64,000 nt of DNA, taken from NCBI RefSeq assembly GCF_001870515.1, contig NZ_MDGT01000005.1, forward strand, positions 62,001 through 126,000, given 5' to 3'. The DNA is from Idiomarina sp. MD25a. GTDB lineage: Bacteria; Pseudomonadota; Gammaproteobacteria; Enterobacterales; Alteromonadaceae. The translations under genes and the position numbers were made by a program. Below are positions 19,687-30,538 of the stretch, in pieces. The notes below the pieces were generated by a model. The model was given only the letters and a program-made list of their open reading frames with translations. It was not told the DNA's origin and did not search any database. Position 1 is the stretch's first letter. Every line of letters starts with the position of its first letter.

Positions 19687-20720
19687 AGCGGTACGCCCTC
19701 CTCACTCGGTAAACCCAACTTTAAGTTGAAGCATTGCAGAGCCTGACTAGCAGCGCCTTTGAGCAAGTTATCAATGGCACTGAAGATCACCAACACGTTG
19801 CCATTCAAATGCCAGCCGATATGACACCGGCCGCTATTAACCACATCGTTCAGTGCCGGGTATTCACCCTCGGCTATGTGAACGAGGGCGCTGGCTTGAT
19901 ACACGTCGAAAACTGTTTTTAATTGCGCCTGAGAAGGTGCTTCACTGAAGTGAATTGTAATGGTCGCAAGTATGCCCCGCTTAAAGTCACCTAAGTGAGG
20001 CAAAAACAACGTATTCAGTCCACTGTAGTAATCAATTTCTGGCTGATGACGGTGAACACCAGCATTGTAGCCTTGTAGCGATAACTCCGCGGCTTGGGTT
20101 TTGAGGCTTACGGAACGACCCGCGCCGGTCACGCCTGACACCGCGTTAATGACGGTATGATTTATTTGGTGGTTAAACACTGCAAGCGGTTTGAGCGCCA
20201 GCAGACTAGCGGTGGGATAACAACCCGGCACGGCTATCCAGCGGGCATTATCAAACCCTTCATCTAGCCATTCCGCTAGTCCATAGACTGCTTTGGCTAA
20301 TGCCTCAGTTGCTGGGTGTTCAAAGCCATAAAAGCGCGGATATAAATCTGCAGTGGGCAACCGGAAGCCGCCTGACAAGTCAAACACTGTCGCCGTTAAC
20401 TGACTCAGTTGGGCATACCATTGGCAACTCACCTCGTGCGAGGTACATAAAAACACAGCATCGGCATTTGCCAAAGCATCCGTAACCGTGCCTACGGTCA
20501 AACCGAGTAAAGGTAGATCAACACGCCCCTTAAAACGCGGGTAAAGCTGAGCAATAAACTTATCACGATCATGACTCTGCTCAGATACATATAGCGTCAG
20601 CTCACCGACAAGCGGGTGATCATTTAACAATGACACCAATTCGGCGCCCGCGTAACCACTGGCACCGATGACCACCACATTCTGGAGTGAATATTTTTTT
20701 GCTGACTGCTTTCTTTCCAT
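19683..20720 (-). CDS. argC: N-acetyl-gamma-glutamyl-phosphate reductase
   Basis: 345 residues. N-terminal NADP loop VIGASGYAGAELV (about 17-29), catalytic cysteine in PGCYPTASLLAL (about residue 165), and the conserved His in HRHQPEID. It reduces N-acetylglutamyl phosphate to the semialdehyde. First gene of argCBFGH(A), divergent from argE across a 92-base region that carries two ARG boxes. The ATG at 20720 has a weak ribosome site but no better in-frame start lies before the NADP loop. Confidence 0.95.
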   Translation of the reverse strand: MERKQSAKKYSLQNVVVIGASGYAGAELVSLLNDHPLVGELTLYVSEQSHDRDKFIAQLYPRFKGRVDLPLLGLTVGTVTDALANADAVFLCTSHEVSCQWYAQLSQLTATVFDLSGGFRLPTADLYPRFYGFEHPATEALAKAVYGLAEWLDEGFDNARWIAVPGCYPTASLLALKPLAVFNHQINHTVINAVSGVTGAGRSVSLKTQAAELSLQGYNAGVHRHQPEIDYYSGLNTLFLPHLGDFKRGILATITIHFSEAPSQAQLKTVFDVYQASALVHIAEGEYPALNDVVNSGRCHIGWHLNGNVLVIFSAIDNLLKGAASQALQCFNLKLGLPSEEGVPL

Positions 20721-20749
20721 CTCAAAGTCTGCTTACTTATTTGCATCTA

Positions 20750-20788
20750 GCTGAATTTATATGCAGACTAACTGAATAAATATATTTA
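20750..20788. promoter_or_regulatory. Tandem ARG boxes (ArgR operator) in the argC-argE promoter region
   Basis: Two 18-base sites (20750-20767 and 20771-20788) separated by 3 bases, the classic ArgR architecture. Each starts with CTGAAT, matching the ARG-box half TGAAT; the second halves (ATGCA, ATATT) are degenerate relative to ATTCA. Placement between divergent argC and argE implies joint repression by arginine-bound ArgR. No argR gene lies in the window. Confidence 0.8.
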
Positions 20789-20812
20789 TGCAACTTTTAT
20801 GGATAATTATCT

Positions 20813-21958
20813 ATGTCGATTCCATCCTTTTTTAATATGTACCAAGCGCTGATAGCCCGCCCATCCATCAGCTCCCTCGATCCAAGCTGGGATCATTCCA
20901 ATAAAGCAGTTATCGAGTTACTGGCAGACTGGTTGGAACAATTAGCTTTCGATGTCGAAATTCAACCGCTAAACAATAAGCCAAATAAGTTTAACCTCTT
21001 GGCTACTAGAGGCGTTGGCTCAGGCGGACTGTTGCTCTCTGGACACACCGACACGGTGCCTTATGACCAGCAACGTTGGAATTTTGACCCTTTCAAGCTT
21101 ACTGAAAAGGATAACCGCTGGTATGGCTTAGGTGCCATTGACATGAAAGGGTTCTTCGCATTTATCATCGAAGCACTGCGTGATTTACCGGCTAACCAGC
21201 AAACCAAGCCGATTCAGATTCTCGCCACTGCCGACGAGGAAACAACCATGGACGGCGCGCGTCAGCTTAATCGTTTTAATCAGCTCAAGCCCGATTACTG
21301 TATCATTGGAGAACCGACTGAAATGCGCCCTATTCGAGCTCATAAAGGCCATCTCACAGAGTCGATACGAGTTACTGGCCGCTCTGGACACAGCTCGAAT
21401 CCTGCCCTAGGCATTAACGCAATTGAGATCATGCATCAGGTTATCAGTAAGTTATTAGAATTCCGCAATGGGATTTCGCATAAGTATTCAAATAAGTTGT
21501 TTGAAATTCCGTACCCTACTTTGAATCTGGGAGCCATTCATGGTGGCGATAACGCTAACCGCATTTGCGGTTGTTGTGAGTTGCATATCGATATTCGTCC
21601 ATTGCCAGGGATGTCACTCACCGATCTTTACAGCGAACTCAATACTGCACTCAATCAACTGATGCTGTCATCAGCGGGGACAATAGAGCTAACGTCGATG
21701 CATCCACCCATTCCAGGGTTTGAACAAGCTGAAAACTCAAAATTTGTGCAGCTAACGGAACAAATTTCCGGTGTTCAAGCAGAATCAGTTAATTACTGCA
21801 CCGAGGCCCCGTTTATTCAACAACTAGGCTGCGACACGTTGGTGCTCGGCCCCGGGTCAATTAAACAAGCTCATCAGCCCGATGAGTTTTTAGATTTAAG
21901 CACCGTTAATCACAGTCAGCAGGCCATAAATAATCTCATTCGACGCTTATGTTTTTAG
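20813..21958 (+). CDS. argE: Acetylornithine deacetylase
   Basis: 381 residues of the M20 metallopeptidase family. Metal and catalytic residues are seen in SGHTDTVP (about residue 77-84), AIDMKGF (about 110), ADEETTMDGAR (about 143) and IGEPTEMRP (about 168). It releases ornithine and acetate from N-acetylornithine. Because acetate is discarded here, the cell needs a separate N-acetylglutamate synthase, consistent with the GNAT domain on ArgH. It is divergent from argC and shares the ARG boxes. Confidence 0.95.
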   Translation: MSIPSFFNMYQALIARPSISSLDPSWDHSNKAVIELLADWLEQLAFDVEIQPLNNKPNKFNLLATRGVGSGGLLLSGHTDTVPYDQQRWNFDPFKLTEKDNRWYGLGAIDMKGFFAFIIEALRDLPANQQTKPIQILATADEETTMDGARQLNRFNQLKPDYCIIGEPTEMRPIRAHKGHLTESIRVTGRSGHSSNPALGINAIEIMHQVISKLLEFRNGISHKYSNKLFEIPYPTLNLGAIHGGDNANRICGCCELHIDIRPLPGMSLTDLYSELNTALNQLMLSSAGTIELTSMHPPIPGFEQAENSKFVQLTEQISGVQAESVNYCTEAPFIQQLGCDTLVLGPGSIKQAHQPDEFLDLSTVNHSQQAINNLIRRLCF

Positions 21959-22014
21959 CATTTGCTGCCGATACGACTGTATTAATTTTTGATTAGGTTT
22001 TGAGAGGTTATTCC

Positions 22015-23640
22015 ATGATTCGACAATATTCGGTGGGGGTGCGTGCCGCAGGTGCGTTTGGCTTAATTGGCCTACTTCTGCTTGCACTCGGTTTATTCGC
22101 ACTCGACCGCTTGTCGAGCGTCGTTGAGCAAATGGATTTCATTACTGATGAGCAAGTCCCTGCTATTGATAACGTCAATGACCTCGACCGCGAGTTCTTG
22201 CGCGTCCGCGTTCATTCAGCCAACGTCGCGGCGTATATCAATGACGAACAGCGGAAACAGGCCTATATAGAACGTTTAGACGATGCGAACCAAAGTTTAG
22301 AACGTAACCTTGATGAGTATGAGGCTTTACTCAACGATACTGAGAGCAAAAGGCTTTTCAAGGAACTCAAAGCTAACTTAAACGAATATTGGCAACTCAA
22401 CGATCAGTTTATGCAACTGGTTAATGCCAAGTTAGTCGAGCCTATTGCGTCCCTGCGTGAATCGACGATTCTGCCATTGACCAGTAAGATATCGACAAAC
22501 TTAGATAAGCTACTTGCTCATGAAATGGAGCTCATTAATACAGCAACTGATACCGCGGGTGACGTATCAAGTGCCGCATTCACAGGTATTGTTATCGCTT
22601 TGGTGGTGGTATTGGCATTAACTGTACTGTTCGCTTGGGTATTGACTCAAAGTATCGTCAAACCGATACAACAAGCCGTCGATTTCTCAAAAACGATTGC
22701 GGAACGTGACCTCACTCATAGTATTGAAATTGATGGTAAAGACGAGCCTGCGCAGCTGCTCAAACAATTGCGTAAGACCCAAGAAGAGCTACGCCAATCC
22801 ATCGGTCACATTGCTCAGTCTTCGCAACAACTCGCTTCGACTTCGGAGGAACTCAGTTCCGTTACCGAAGATTCGACACGCACAATCCAGCAACAAACCG
22901 AAGAACTCGAGCAAGCGGCGACTGCAGTCAATGAGCTCACCACAGCGGTTGAAAACGTAGCGCAAGATGCGCAAAGCGCTTCTGAAGCTTCAGAGGCAGC
23001 CGATGAGCAAGCCCAATTTGGTAACGACCGAGTGGCTAAGACAGTCACCGCTATTGAAGAGTTGTCACAAGAAATTGGCGACTCATCAAGCAATGTTACA
23101 GAACTGGCTGAAAAAGTTACCGGGATCACCAAAGTACTTGAAGTTATTCGAGGCATTGCCGAGCAAACTAACTTACTCGCACTCAATGCCGCTATCGAGG
23201 CCGCCCGTGCCGGTGAGTCGGGTCGTGGTTTTGCGGTAGTTGCTGACGAAGTGCGGTCATTGGCCCATAAGACTCAACAGTCAACGGTCGAAATTGAAGA
23301 AATGGTGTCGGCCATTAACGAGTCCAGTGACCGTTCAGTTTCTACTATGAAGCAGAGTCTAGAACGCGCTGCCAAAACACTCGATATCGCTCGTGAGGCT
23401 GGGACTGCGTTGAAGCAAATAGCGACCGCCGTGAGCGAGATCAATACACACAATACGTCGATTGCGAGTGCATCAGAAGAACAAGCAAACGTAGCGCGTG
23501 ATGTTGATAAGAACTTAGTCAGTATCCGCGACTTATCTAATTCCACCGCCTCAGGTGCTGAGCAAACCAGTGCTTCGAGCCAAGAACTATCGCGGTTAGC
23601 GGTTGAGTTGAATAATTTAGTCGAGCGTTTCAAAGTATAA
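22015..23640 (+). CDS. Methyl-accepting chemotaxis protein
   Basis: 541 residues from the ATG at 22015 (GAGAGG 6-8 bases upstream; a TTG five codons earlier is less likely). First membrane helix about 10-28; a periplasmic four-helix-type sensor region (about 30-185); a second helix (about 188-212), HAMP (about 213-265), then a long coiled-coil signalling domain with the hairpin tip [19 protein letters not shown] and [15 protein letters not shown]. It reports ligand or redox cues to CheA/CheW; ligand unknown. It stands alone, between argE and a strong terminator. Confidence 0.94.
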   Translation: MIRQYSVGVRAAGAFGLIGLLLLALGLFALDRLSSVVEQMDFITDEQVPAIDNVNDLDREFLRVRVHSANVAAYINDEQRKQAYIERLDDANQSLERNLDEYEALLNDTESKRLFKELKANLNEYWQLNDQFMQLVNAKLVEPIASLRESTILPLTSKISTNLDKLLAHEMELINTATDTAGDVSSAAFTGIVIALVVVLALTVLFAWVLTQSIVKPIQQAVDFSKTIAERDLTHSIEIDGKDEPAQLLKQLRKTQEELRQSIGHIAQSSQQLASTSEELSSVTEDSTRTIQQQTEELEQAATAVNELTTAVENVAQDAQSASEASEAADEQAQFGNDRVAKTVTAIEELSQEIGDSSSNVTELAEKVTGITKVLEVIRGIAEQTNLLALNAAIEAARAGESGRGFAVVADEVRSLAHKTQQSTVEIEEMVSAINESSDRSVSTMKQSLERAAKTLDIAREAGTALKQIATAVSEINTHNTSIASASEEQANVARDVDKNLVSIRDLSNSTASGAEQTSASSQELSRLAVELNNLVERFKV

Positions 23641-23648
23641 GATGGAAG

Positions 23649-23679
23649 TGCGGGGATGCATGTCCCCGCACAATTTTTA
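23649..23679 (+). terminator. Intrinsic terminator after the chemoreceptor gene
   Basis: Perfect 8-base GC-rich stem (TGCGGGGA / TCCCCGCA) with a 6-base loop, followed by CAATTTTT. It isolates the chemoreceptor from aceB. Confidence 0.9.
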
Positions 23680-23807
23680 ATCGCCTAGAGACAATAAGTA
23701 AAATAAGTATAGAAAATAGCCATCATCATCCGTATAAATTAGACGAATATCACACCCCACTCTAAGCTGAATCTGTGTTAACAAACTACTAACATCAGGT
23801 TCAGATT

Positions 23808-25391
23808 ATGACATCTCGACTTTCATTTAATGCGAAATCAGTGCCCCATCAAGCGCGCTTATTTACGCCACAGTTTATGTCCTATTTTGTCGACTTGTGC
23901 GAACGCTTCATGCCACGTCACGCACAATTGCTAGATACTCGGTCAAAAAGACAACAGCGTATCGATGCGGGCGAACTACCTGACTTTGATCCGAGCACGA
24001 AAACCATTCGCGAGGGCGATTGGCATATTCGTCCATTACCCAAAGACCTGACTCGTCGTCGCATAGAAATTACCGGTCCAGTTGATCGTAAAATGGTTAT
24101 TAATGCACTCAACGCCAATGTTGACTGCTACATGGCAGACTTCGAGGACTCCCAATCACCCACTTGGGATGGATTGCTCGACGGTCAAGTTAATTTAATT
24201 GACGCTAATCGCGACACGCTGAGCTATCAAGACCCAAAGAGCGGCAAAGCGTATAACGTTAATCCCAACCCGGCGCTGTTAATTGCGCGAGTACGTGGAT
24301 TACATCTGCCAGAAAAGCATTTGTGCTTTGAAGACACGCCTGTGCCGGGCGCCCTGCTCGACTTTGCGCTGTACTTTTACCACAACTATCGCGTCCGATT
24401 AGATGAAGGTACTGGGGTTTATTTCTATTTACCCAAATTAGAACACAGCAGCGAAGCACAGTGGTGGAGCGACGTGTTTCACTACTCGGAACAACGTTTT
24501 CAGCTCAAGCCGGGTACCATTCGCGCCACTGTACTTATCGAAACACTACCGGCCGTTTTTCAGATGCATGAAATTTTGCATGCACTTCGTGACCATATCG
24601 CCGCACTCAACTGCGGTCGTTGGGATTATATTTTTAGTTATATAAAAACCCTGAAAAACCACTCCGATCGTGTGCTTCCCGATCGCCAGCAAGTCACGAT
24701 GTCGCAGCCGTTCCTTAACGCTTATTCGCGTCTACTGGTACATACCTGCCACAAACGGGGGGCGCTCGCGATGGGCGGTATGGCAGCGTTTATTCCGAGT
24801 AAAGATGCCAGCGAAAATGAACAAATTCTTGCTAAAGTCGCCAAGGACAAGCAGCTCGAGTTTGATAATGGCCACGATGGTACTTGGATTGCTCATCCTG
24901 GGCTTGCCGACACCGTTAGCGCGATATTTGTTGACCAGCTCAGCGGCGATAATCAACTACATGTCTTGCGTGAGCAAGATCATGCCATCACTGCATCACA
25001 ATTACTCACCCCATGTGACGGTGAGCGTACTGAGACAGGCATGCGCACCAATATCCGAGTTGCATTGCAATACATCAGTGCGTGGCTCGATGGTCGCGGT
25101 TGCGTGCCTATATACGGATTGATGGAAGACGCAGCTACCGCAGAAATTTCGCGGGCATCAATTTGGCAGTGGATAAAGCACGAAAAATCCCTCAGTAACG
25201 GGACTTCTGTCACTAAGGCTCTATTCAAACAATTCCTCGCCGAAGAAGCAGCGAAAGTGAAACAAGAAGTGGGCGAATCGATGTGGCAACAGCAGCCTTT
25301 TGATAAAGCCGTCGCGTTACTCGAAGACATTACAACTGCCGATGAGTTAGTGGAGTTCCTCACACTGCCCGGCTACCAACAACTTGATTAA
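23808..25391 (+). CDS. aceB: Malate synthase A
   Basis: 527 residues, the length of the AceB (A) isoform. DFEDSQSPTWDG (about residue 108) and the family signature around TLKNHSDRVLPDRQQVTMS (about 285-303) are present. It condenses glyoxylate and acetyl-CoA to malate, the second glyoxylate-shunt step, in the cytosol. aceA follows after 24 bases. The 167-base upstream region is AT-rich and probably holds the operon promoter. Confidence 0.96.
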   Translation: MTSRLSFNAKSVPHQARLFTPQFMSYFVDLCERFMPRHAQLLDTRSKRQQRIDAGELPDFDPSTKTIREGDWHIRPLPKDLTRRRIEITGPVDRKMVINALNANVDCYMADFEDSQSPTWDGLLDGQVNLIDANRDTLSYQDPKSGKAYNVNPNPALLIARVRGLHLPEKHLCFEDTPVPGALLDFALYFYHNYRVRLDEGTGVYFYLPKLEHSSEAQWWSDVFHYSEQRFQLKPGTIRATVLIETLPAVFQMHEILHALRDHIAALNCGRWDYIFSYIKTLKNHSDRVLPDRQQVTMSQPFLNAYSRLLVHTCHKRGALAMGGMAAFIPSKDASENEQILAKVAKDKQLEFDNGHDGTWIAHPGLADTVSAIFVDQLSGDNQLHVLREQDHAITASQLLTPCDGERTETGMRTNIRVALQYISAWLDGRGCVPIYGLMEDAATAEISRASIWQWIKHEKSLSNGTSVTKALFKQFLAEEAAKVKQEVGESMWQQQPFDKAVALLEDITTADELVEFLTLPGYQQLD

Positions 25392-25415
25392 TTAACCAGA
25401 CAACAGGACAACATC

Positions 25416-26750
25416 ATGACTTTATCAACACAACAAGCAGAACAAGCTAAAGCGCTCGAACAAAGCTGGAAAAGCGATGCCCGTTGGGCACAGGTTAAAC
25501 GCCCCTATAGCGCCGAAGAAGTGGTAAAACTTAGAGGCTCATTGCAAGTGCAACATACATACGCGCAACACGGTGCCGACAAACTATGGCGCTTGATTAA
25601 CGGTGAAGCTCAGCAAAAATTTGGCAAAGATTACGTCAATGCACTTGGCGCTTTGACTGGTGGACAAGCGGTTCAACAAGTAAAAGCGGGGTTACAGGCG
25701 ATTTATCTCTCGGGCTGGCAGGTTGCGGCAGACAATAACTCGTCACGCAATATGTATCCAGATCAGTCGCTTTATCCCGTCGATTCTGTACCAACCGTTG
25801 TTGAGCGCATCAACAACTCGTTTGCTCGTGCTGACCAAATTCAATGGTCAAAAGGTATCAGCCCAGATGATGAGCAATACATTGACTATTTTGCACCTAT
25901 CGTCGCAGATGCCGAGGCAGGCTTTGGCGGTGTATTAAACGCCTATGAATTAATGAAGCGCATGATTCAATGTGGTGCGGCGGGCGTGCACTTTGAAGAT
26001 CAGTTAGCGTCAGTTAAAAAGTGCGGCCATATGGGCGGTAAGGTTCTAGTGCCTACCCAAGAGGCGGTACAAAAACTCATAGCAGCGCGTTTTGCGGCCG
26101 ATGTTGAGGGCGTACCCACCTTGATCGTAGCACGCACCGACGCCAATGCCGCCGACCTGCTAACCTCGGACTTCGACGATAACGATAAACCATTCGTTAC
26201 CGGTGAACGCACGGCTGAAGGTTTTTACCGTGTTAAACCAGGTATTGAGCAAGCTATTTCGCGCGGTCTTGCTTATGCGCCATATGCGGATTTAATTTGG
26301 TGTGAAACTGCCAAGCCTGACCTCGACGAGGCACGTCAATTTGCCGAGGCCGTGCATGCTAAGTATCCGGGTAAACTATTAGCCTACAACTGTTCACCTT
26401 CGTTTAACTGGAAGCGCAATCTCGACGATGCCACTATCGCTAAGTTCCAACGCGAACTGGCTGCCATGGGCTATAAGTTCCAGTTCATTACCTTAGCGGG
26501 TGTTCACAACATGTGGTATCACATGTTTGAGCTTGCGCACGACTACGCTCGTAACGATATGTCAGCGTACGTTCGTCTGCAACAACAAGAATTTGATGCC
26601 GCAGAAAAAGGTTATACGTTTGTCGCTCACCAGCAAGAAGTCGGTACTGGCTACTTTGATTCACTCACTAATGCGATTCAAGGCGGCAGTTCATCTGTCA
26701 CCGCATTAACCGGTTCAACTGAAGAAGACCAGTTTAAAACGACCGCGTAA
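25416..26750 (+). CDS. aceA: Isocitrate lyase
   Basis: 444 residues. The catalytic loop [11 protein letters not shown] (about residue 205-215) holds the active Cys; the ADAEAGFGG and SPSFNWK motifs are typical. It splits isocitrate into succinate and glyoxylate, allowing growth on acetate and fatty acids. Cotranscribed with aceB. Its last 17 bases overlap the 3' end of aceK on the other strand. Confidence 0.96.
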   Translation: MTLSTQQAEQAKALEQSWKSDARWAQVKRPYSAEEVVKLRGSLQVQHTYAQHGADKLWRLINGEAQQKFGKDYVNALGALTGGQAVQQVKAGLQAIYLSGWQVAADNNSSRNMYPDQSLYPVDSVPTVVERINNSFARADQIQWSKGISPDDEQYIDYFAPIVADAEAGFGGVLNAYELMKRMIQCGAAGVHFEDQLASVKKCGHMGGKVLVPTQEAVQKLIAARFAADVEGVPTLIVARTDANAADLLTSDFDDNDKPFVTGERTAEGFYRVKPGIEQAISRGLAYAPYADLIWCETAKPDLDEARQFAEAVHAKYPGKLLAYNCSPSFNWKRNLDDATIAKFQRELAAMGYKFQFITLAGVHNMWYHMFELAHDYARNDMSAYVRLQQQEFDAAEKGYTFVAHQQEVGTGYFDSLTNAIQGGSSSVTALTGSTEEDQFKTTA

Positions 26751-28434
26751 AGCGTAAATCGGCAGCGTACGGGAAGATATCTTTAATTACCCCCGCCTTG
26801 ATATCTTGCTGGCGCTGCCGCCAATACGTTGGGTCGATCAACTCGGGGTGAGCACTTAACAGGAGTTCGCGGTAGCGTGGTTGTGGCACCGCGAATATGG
26901 CCAACTGTTCGGGAAACACATCGTCCGGCGCAAAAGACACCTCATGATCGGCTTTAGCCAGTGACTTAAAATTCATGTCAGTGAGGTAACGCACCTCGTC
27001 ATAATCGTAGAAAACCACGCGCTTGTGGCGTGTCACGCCAAAGTTCTTCAGTAGCATATCGCCGGGAAAGATATTCGCCGCGATCATATCTTTAATAGCA
27101 CGACCATAGTCATCAATAGCCGCTGCCTGTTCAGCCTCACTGGCATACTCTAAATACATGTTGAGCGGGATCATGCGACGCTCAACGAAACATTGGCTGA
27201 TGACTAGCAAATCGCCTTCGAAACGAATACTGCTGCCAACGGTCGCTAACAGCTCATCCATTAAGTCATCGGCAATACGGTGCTTAGGGATTGCCACGTC
27301 AGAGAACTCGAGGGTATCTGCCATACGTCCCACACGATCGTGTTGTTTAACCATGCGATAGCGTTCGACCACCGTACTGCGACCGAAGCCTTTGGTATCG
27401 CCTAGCTCGTCCTTAATAACTTTAAACACGTAAGGGAACGATGGCAGTGTAAATACCGTCATCACCATTCCTTTTACCCCAGGTGCTGCGCTAAGTTGCT
27501 CATTTGAGTTGGCAAGTTGCTTTAAAAAGTCGCGATAAAACTCGGTCTTAGCCTGCTTATGAAAGCCAATTGAAGAATAGAGCTCGGAAAACGTCTTGCG
27601 CGGCATGAGTTGTTTCAGAAAGCGTACTAACGCCGATGGAGCCTCGGTTTGCACCATAAAATACGAACGCGCAAAACCAAATATCGCCGCCATTCTGTCC
27701 GACTGAGTAATAAAGGCATCCACATACAACCGTCCCTCGGGATTAATCAAAATAGGTACAATAAACGGATAGCTGTGTTGCTGAGTGACTATGCGGCCAA
27801 CTACGTAGGCCGCTTTATTTCGATAAAAGGGCGTTTTCAGTACGTCGATACGTACTTCGTGTGGCTCAACTTCGTCTTCTATAGCACGTTGCAAAAACGT
27901 CGCGCGCAGTTGTTCAACATCGTGTTTAAGGTTCTCGAAGGTATCCCCTAAGCCTAAATCTAAAAATAACTGTTCTAATGTTTGGGTGAATCCTTGATAG
28001 ACAGGGAAATAAGACTGATAAACGTGCTCAATAGGAACCGGGGTACGTTCCTCTAAAGTCGACTCAACAAAAATAAAAGCATTGTGAAAGTACTGACGCT
28101 CAAACGCACGACAGAACACCGAATTATAAAAAGTTTCGGCTAAATCCGCTTGCGGATGAAACTGCAACAGCGACTGATAACGTTGCCGAACGCTCAACCA
28201 TAACTTCTCATCAAATTGCGTTTGATACTGCAGCAACTCATCGCTGGTTAGCGCCACTTGTTTGTCATAGTAACTTATCCGCTCTGCCGCCGCGCCAATA
28301 ACGTCCTGCCAACGTTGCGCTAAAAAGCGTTCAGCAGCGCCCTGCGTAAGCAATTGAAAGCGACTAAAGTGGCTGTGAAAGCCCGCTAAGATAAGTCGCG
28401 CAAGTTCATCGGCTCGGTTTAAATCAGTGCTCAT
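26734..28434 (-). CDS. aceK: Isocitrate dehydrogenase kinase/phosphatase
   Basis: 566 residues, normal AceK length. Contains [24 protein letters not shown] (here spanning about residues 305-330), the AceK ATP-binding region, and DYDEVRYL. It phosphorylates isocitrate dehydrogenase to push isocitrate into the shunt, and reverses this when carbon is plentiful. In E. coli it is the third gene of aceBAK; here it is convergent with aceA and so must have its own promoter. Confidence 0.95.
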   Translation of the reverse strand: MSTDLNRADELARLILAGFHSHFSRFQLLTQGAAERFLAQRWQDVIGAAAERISYYDKQVALTSDELLQYQTQFDEKLWLSVRQRYQSLLQFHPQADLAETFYNSVFCRAFERQYFHNAFIFVESTLEERTPVPIEHVYQSYFPVYQGFTQTLEQLFLDLGLGDTFENLKHDVEQLRATFLQRAIEDEVEPHEVRIDVLKTPFYRNKAAYVVGRIVTQQHSYPFIVPILINPEGRLYVDAFITQSDRMAAIFGFARSYFMVQTEAPSALVRFLKQLMPRKTFSELYSSIGFHKQAKTEFYRDFLKQLANSNEQLSAAPGVKGMVMTVFTLPSFPYVFKVIKDELGDTKGFGRSTVVERYRMVKQHDRVGRMADTLEFSDVAIPKHRIADDLMDELLATVGSSIRFEGDLLVISQCFVERRMIPLNMYLEYASEAEQAAAIDDYGRAIKDMIAANIFPGDMLLKNFGVTRHKRVVFYDYDEVRYLTDMNFKSLAKADHEVSFAPDDVFPEQLAIFAVPQPRYRELLLSAHPELIDPTYWRQRQQDIKAGVIKDIFPYAADLRFTRSF

Positions 28435-28545
28435 TCAGCTTTTTCTCGCGGTTGATATATCTGCTTACATTCTTACACACATCAAAATACAACCCTTTTC
28501 TCTCTTATAGCGACTTATTAATCAAGTTAAATCAGAGGGAACCTT

Positions 28546-29817
28546 ATGACTAAGATATCAGACACCAGCGGACAAGACGTTGTTCGCGCACCTAAAAAAA
28601 CACCTTGGCTCAAATGGGGGGTGGGCGGTATTGCCGCTGCGGCCCTTATCGCTGTGAGCATTCCGATGCTCACCACCTGGTCTTCAGCCGAGGCTGCTGT
28701 GGAGTCAAGTGAGCTACGCTATGCCACCGTAGAGCAAGGCAACTTTACGCGAGATGTATCAATTCAGGGCAAAGTGGTGGCAGCTGTAAGCCCCACTTTA
28801 TATGCGCCAGCGGAAGGGGTGATTACTTATCACGTTGGAGCAGGCGACGCGGTGGAGCAAGGCCAAGCGCTGGCAACCATCGAAAGTCCAGAGTTAAAAA
28901 GTAAACTCGAGCAAGAACAAGCGAGTTTAGCCAGCTTAAAAATGGAACTGGACCGCCAGCGCATCAACTCCAAAAAAGCGGCTTTAGAAAATCAAAAATT
29001 GGTTGATTTAGCACACGTCACCCTGACAGCCGCAGATCGCGAAAAGCGCCGTGCTGACAGAGCTTGGGAAAAGCAAGCGATCAGCGAAATCGATTATGAA
29101 AAAGCGCAAGACGAATTGGATAACGCCCAAGTCGTATACAAGCACGCGGTACAAGATGCCAAACTCAACAGCGAGAGCTTGGCTTTCGATATTCAGTCAC
29201 TGCAACTTAAAGTGGACCGTCAACAATTACTCGTGAACGAATTGCAACGCCAGGTCGATGGTTTGACTATCGCTTCGCCAGTTAACGGTATTGTCGGTAA
29301 CTTAGAAGTCGATCAAAAGAATCAAGTCGCCAAAAACCAAGCTGTGTTGGGTGTTGTCGACTTATCCGAGTTTGAGGTAGAGCTCGGTATTCCAGAAAGC
29401 TACGCCGATGACCTCGCCATTGGTATGGCGGCTGAAATCAACTACAACGGCCAGCTCCATAAAGCTACTCTCGTCGCGGTTTCGCCGGAAATTCGCAATA
29501 ACGAAGTTATCGGTACATTGCGTTTCAGCGAAGATACACCTGCGGGTCTGCGCCAAAACCAGCGTTTGACGAGCCGCATTATTCTTGACCAAAAAGACGA
29601 TGTGATGACTCTGCAACGAGGCCCTTTCCTGCAGAATCAAGGTGGTCGTGTTGCCTACGTGGTCAACGACGGTATCGCACTAAAAACCCCCATTCAAACA
29701 GGCGCTAGTAGCCTATCAAAAGTGGAAATCATTTCCGGTCTAAAGGTCGGCGATCGCGTCATCATTTCTGATACTCAATCTTTCAACGGTGCCGAAAGCG
29801 TCGTTATCAATCAATAA
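28546..29817 (+). CDS. Periplasmic adaptor (HlyD/RND-MFP type) of a MacB-like ABC exporter
   Basis: 423 residues. A cytosolic N-terminus and one membrane helix (about 22-46) are followed by a lipoyl-type region (VSPTLYAPAEGVITYHVGAGDAVEQG), a long alpha-helical hairpin rich in charged residues (about 120-230), and beta-barrel and membrane-proximal domains. It would bridge the inner-membrane ABC parts to an outer-membrane channel. The ATPase and two permease genes follow at spacings of 10, 9 and 14 bases: one operon. No TolC gene is here. Confidence 0.9.
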   Translation: MTKISDTSGQDVVRAPKKTPWLKWGVGGIAAAALIAVSIPMLTTWSSAEAAVESSELRYATVEQGNFTRDVSIQGKVVAAVSPTLYAPAEGVITYHVGAGDAVEQGQALATIESPELKSKLEQEQASLASLKMELDRQRINSKKAALENQKLVDLAHVTLTAADREKRRADRAWEKQAISEIDYEKAQDELDNAQVVYKHAVQDAKLNSESLAFDIQSLQLKVDRQQLLVNELQRQVDGLTIASPVNGIVGNLEVDQKNQVAKNQAVLGVVDLSEFEVELGIPESYADDLAIGMAAEINYNGQLHKATLVAVSPEIRNNEVIGTLRFSEDTPAGLRQNQRLTSRIILDQKDDVMTLQRGPFLQNQGGRVAYVVNDGIALKTPIQTGASSLSKVEIISGLKVGDRVIISDTQSFNGAESVVINQ

Positions 29818-29827
29818 GGAATACATC

Positions 29828-30529
29828 ATGCTTGCAATGAACAACATCACTAAAGTGTTTCGTACAGAAACTGTTGAAACCCACGCACTTAAGCAATTTA
29901 GTCTCACCGTTAATGAGGGCGATTTCGTTGCGGTCACCGGCCCTTCAGGCTCTGGCAAGACCACATTTTTAAATATCGCCGGTTTGCTCGAGTCGTTTGA
30001 TGACGGCGAGTACACGCTTGACGGGCGCTCAGTTAAGAACCTTAACGATAAGCAACTCTCGCAACTGCGGAATGAAAAAATTGGCTTTATCTTTCAAAGC
30101 TTCAATCTCATCCCAGATCTCAATTTATTTGATAACGTCGACGTGCCACTGCGCTATCGCAAACTGAGTAAAGCTGAGCGAAAAGAGCGTATCGAACATA
30201 GCTTGGATGTCGTGGGTCTCGCCAACCGTATGCGTCACCTACCGTCACAACTTTCTGGAGGACAACAACAGCGCGTTGCGATCGCTCGCGCGTTAGCGGG
30301 TAACCCGTTGTTTCTACTCGCCGATGAGCCCACCGGTAACCTCGACAGCAAAATGGCAGACAGTGTCATGAGTTTGCTCGAGGAAATTAATCAGTCTGGG
30401 ACGACGATTGTCATGGTCACCCATGATTTATCACAAGCGGAACGCGCCCACCGCCATATTCAAGTGTTGGATGGGCAAGTCACTGAGCAAAAGCGCGTTG
30501 CGCCTGAACTCTCCACAGTGAACGCATAG
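29828..30529 (+). CDS. ABC transporter ATPase, MacB/LolD type
   Basis: 233 residues. Walker [10 protein letters not shown] (about 38-46), Q-loop [12 protein letters not shown], signature [15 protein letters not shown] (about 142-156), Walker [13 protein letters not shown] and the H-loop VTHD are all intact. The ATG at 29828 has AAGGA just upstream; an earlier in-frame start would overlap the adaptor gene. It powers the two following FtsX-type permeases. Confidence 0.94.
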   Translation: MLAMNNITKVFRTETVETHALKQFSLTVNEGDFVAVTGPSGSGKTTFLNIAGLLESFDDGEYTLDGRSVKNLNDKQLSQLRNEKIGFIFQSFNLIPDLNLFDNVDVPLRYRKLSKAERKERIEHSLDVVGLANRMRHLPSQLSGGQQQRVAIARALAGNPLFLLADEPTGNLDSKMADSVMSLLEEINQSGTTIVMVTHDLSQAERAHRHIQVLDGQVTEQKRVAPELSTVNA

Positions 30530-30538
30530 GAGGCGCTT

